Shown: positions 6,088 through 6,874 of the stretch, in pieces
Position numbering within the stretch: the stretch's first letter is position 1
Layout: every line of letters starts with the position of its first letter
NCBI GenBank assembly: GCA_019746155.1
Contig: JAIESJ010000260.1
Location: 1-6,874 of the forward strand
Origin: Burkholderiales bacterium
GTDB lineage: Bacteria; Pseudomonadota; Gammaproteobacteria; Burkholderiales; SG8-41
Reading direction: 5' to 3'
DNA: 6,874 nucleotides
Translations under genes and position numbers: made by a program
The notes under the pieces: generated by a model
Told to the model about the DNA's origin: nothing
The model's database searches: none
Seen by the model: the letters and a program-made list of their open reading frames with translations, nothing else

Positions 6088-6507
6088 ATGGACAAGCTGT
6101 GTGAATTGACAAAACAATACGCGCCGTTGGCCGGGCGCATCCTGCTGGCGCTGATGTTCGTCATATCGGGCTGGGGCAAGATCGACGGTTTTTCGGGAAC
6201 GGCGGCATACATGGCGAGCAAGGGCGTGCCTTTTCCCGAACTGCTGCTGCCGGGCGCGATCGCCATCGAACTCGGTTGCGGCCTGATGCTGATGGCGGGC
6301 TGGAAAACGCGTTTCGCGGCGCTGGCGCTTTTCCTGTTCATCATCCCGACGACGCTCATCTTCCACAACTTCTGGGCGGTCGACGCGACGCAGGCGCAGG
6401 GCCAGATGATCCACTTCATGAAAAATGTCACCATCATGGGCGGCATGCTTTATGTGATGGCATTCGGCGCGGGGCCGCTGAGCCTGGACAACCGCAAGAG
6501 CGGCTGA
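6088..6507 (+). CDS. DoxX-family inner-membrane protein
   Basis: This is a 139-aa, four-helix membrane protein of the DoxX family (PF07681 type). The family is named after a subunit of an archaeal terminal quinol oxidase; in bacteria most members have no proven reaction, though some act in redox and sulfur-stress membrane complexes. Helices lie at about 14-32, 50-70, 74-93 and 112-129. Characteristic segments are GRILLALMFVISGWGKI (16-32), a Gly-rich ELGCGLMLMAGW (61-72), IFHNFWA (91-97) and HFMKNVTIMGGMLY (109-122). The start is fixed by AAGGAG five bases upstream. It follows wrbA on the same strand after an unusually long, hairpin-rich spacer. WrbA and DoxX genes are often neighbours, so a joint role in quinone or electrophile stress is plausible but inferred. 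A hairpin CCGC-AAGA-GCGG (6492-6503) covers the last codons. Nothing is truncated. Confidence 0.93.
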   Translation: MDKLCELTKQYAPLAGRILLALMFVISGWGKIDGFSGTAAYMASKGVPFPELLLPGAIAIELGCGLMLMAGWKTRFAALALFLFIIPTTLIFHNFWAVDATQAQGQMIHFMKNVTIMGGMLYVMAFGAGPLSLDNRKSG

Positions 6508-6557
6508 GAAAAAATAAAATCCCGTCCGCATTTTTCCTTGCGCCGTGATAACCTGAG

Positions 6558-6582
6558 CGCGGTCGCCGCGGGCAGTCGCGGC
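6558..6582 (+). other. Overlapping GC-rich hairpins upstream of the MFS gene
   Basis: CGCGG (6558-6562) pairs with CCGCG (6566-6570) around a 3-nt loop. Alternatively, GCCGCG (6565-6570) pairs with CGCGGC (6577-6582) around a 6-nt loop. The two share 6566-6570 and so compete. They lie 14 nt or more before the MFS start and could act on its translation, but such stems arise easily in GC-rich DNA. Confidence 0.3.
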
Positions 6583-6595
6583 GGCCTTCCCTGTC

Positions 6596-6874
6596 ATGTC
6601 TGATCAGCGCGCTCCCGATCCGCCTGCCGTCATGTCGCCCTGGGCTCCGCTCCGGCGACCGCTGTATCGCGCGCTGTGGATTGCCACCGTGGTTTCCAAT
6701 GTCGGCACCTGGATGCATGAAGTGGGCGCCGGCTGGCTCATGGTCACGCTTTCCTCCGACCCGCTGATGGTGGCGCTGGTACAGGCGGCGACCACGCTGC
6801 CGATCTTTTTCCTGGCCCTGCCGGCGGGCGCGCTGGCCGACATCCTCGACCGGCGGCGCTATCTGATCGGCGTG
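6596..6874 (+). CDS. MFS transporter, MFS_3/EntS-like (3' partial)
   Basis: The frame runs open to the window end, so only the first 93 residues of a transporter that should exceed 400 aa are visible. After a cytoplasmic N-terminus (1-23), two hydrophobic helices at about 24-51 and 57-77 are followed by the MFS motif A, here GALADILDRRR at 78-88, with acidic D82 and D85 and the basic run R86-R88 at the TM2-TM3 loop. SNVGTWMHEVGAGWLM (34-49) resembles the start of EntS/DUF894-type exporters (PF05977), so export of a small molecule is the likeliest role; the substrate is unknown. ATG 6596 is the first start after an in-frame stop at 6554; M13 (ATG 6632) is an alternative. Neither has a clear Shine-Dalgarno. 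The 88-nt gap after doxX contains A- and T-rich tracts and GC-rich stems, so co-transcription with doxX is uncertain. Confidence 0.88.
   Translation, partial: MSDQRAPDPPAVMSPWAPLRRPLYRALWIATVVSNVGTWMHEVGAGWLMVTLSSDPLMVALVQAATTLPIFFLALPAGALADILDRRRYLIGV

Noticed and set aside
6509..6535. AAAAAT/ATTTTT pairing after doxX as a terminator
   Set aside because: The stem is purely A-T with no GC core, so it would be too unstable as an intrinsic terminator.
5974..6597. 207-codon minus-strand frame opposite doxX
   Set aside because: Antisense shadow; the DoxX protein on the + strand has a ribosome binding site and family motifs.

Overview
The window reads as chromosomal DNA of a high-GC Gram-negative proteobacterium. 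A tripartite RND efflux operon ending in an outer-membrane lipoprotein requires a double membrane. The downstream set (pirin, LigB-type dioxygenase, WrbA, DoxX) is one I associate with Beta- and Gammaproteobacteria, and the overall style suggests a betaproteobacterium; that assignment is inference. All supported genes lie on the + strand. There is no tRNA, rRNA, CRISPR array, transposase or complete insertion sequence.

Region 1 (2-4112) is the end of a drug-efflux operon. It holds the 3' nine-tenths or so of an AcrB/MexB-type (HAE1) RND permease, followed with an 8-nt overlap by a complete OprM/NodT-type outer-membrane lipoprotein. The periplasmic adaptor gene and the first ~130 permease residues should lie just upstream of the window.

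Region 2 (4113-4395) is a junction. An AT-rich island (23 G/C in the 90 bases 4131-4220, in otherwise GC-rich DNA) carries two inverted-repeat structures. It runs into an unannotated reading frame of about 49 codons that matches only the extreme C-terminus of a pirin-family protein. The rest of pirin is absent, so this looks like a 5'-deleted pirin gene cut at the point where the efflux operon now ends.

Region 3 (4431-6507) is a redox/aromatic-stress cluster. It has a complete DODA/YgiD-type extradiol dioxygenase, a WrbA-type NAD(P)H:quinone oxidoreductase with a strong ribosome binding site, and a DoxX-family membrane protein. The 164-nt wrbA-doxX spacer is rich in possible RNA hairpins, including two that compete for the same strand. 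Region 4 (6596 to the end) is the start of an MFS exporter of the EntS/MFS_3 type, cut by the window edge.

Taken together, the window pairs efflux (RND pump, MFS exporter) with enzymes for catechols and quinones (DODA, WrbA, DoxX, formerly pirin). A coherent reading is a xenobiotic or quinone stress neighbourhood, but no regulator gene is visible and functional coupling is inferred. I see no clearly new defence or mobile system. The least ordinary items are the pirin remnant with its AT-rich junction and the structured wrbA-doxX spacer.
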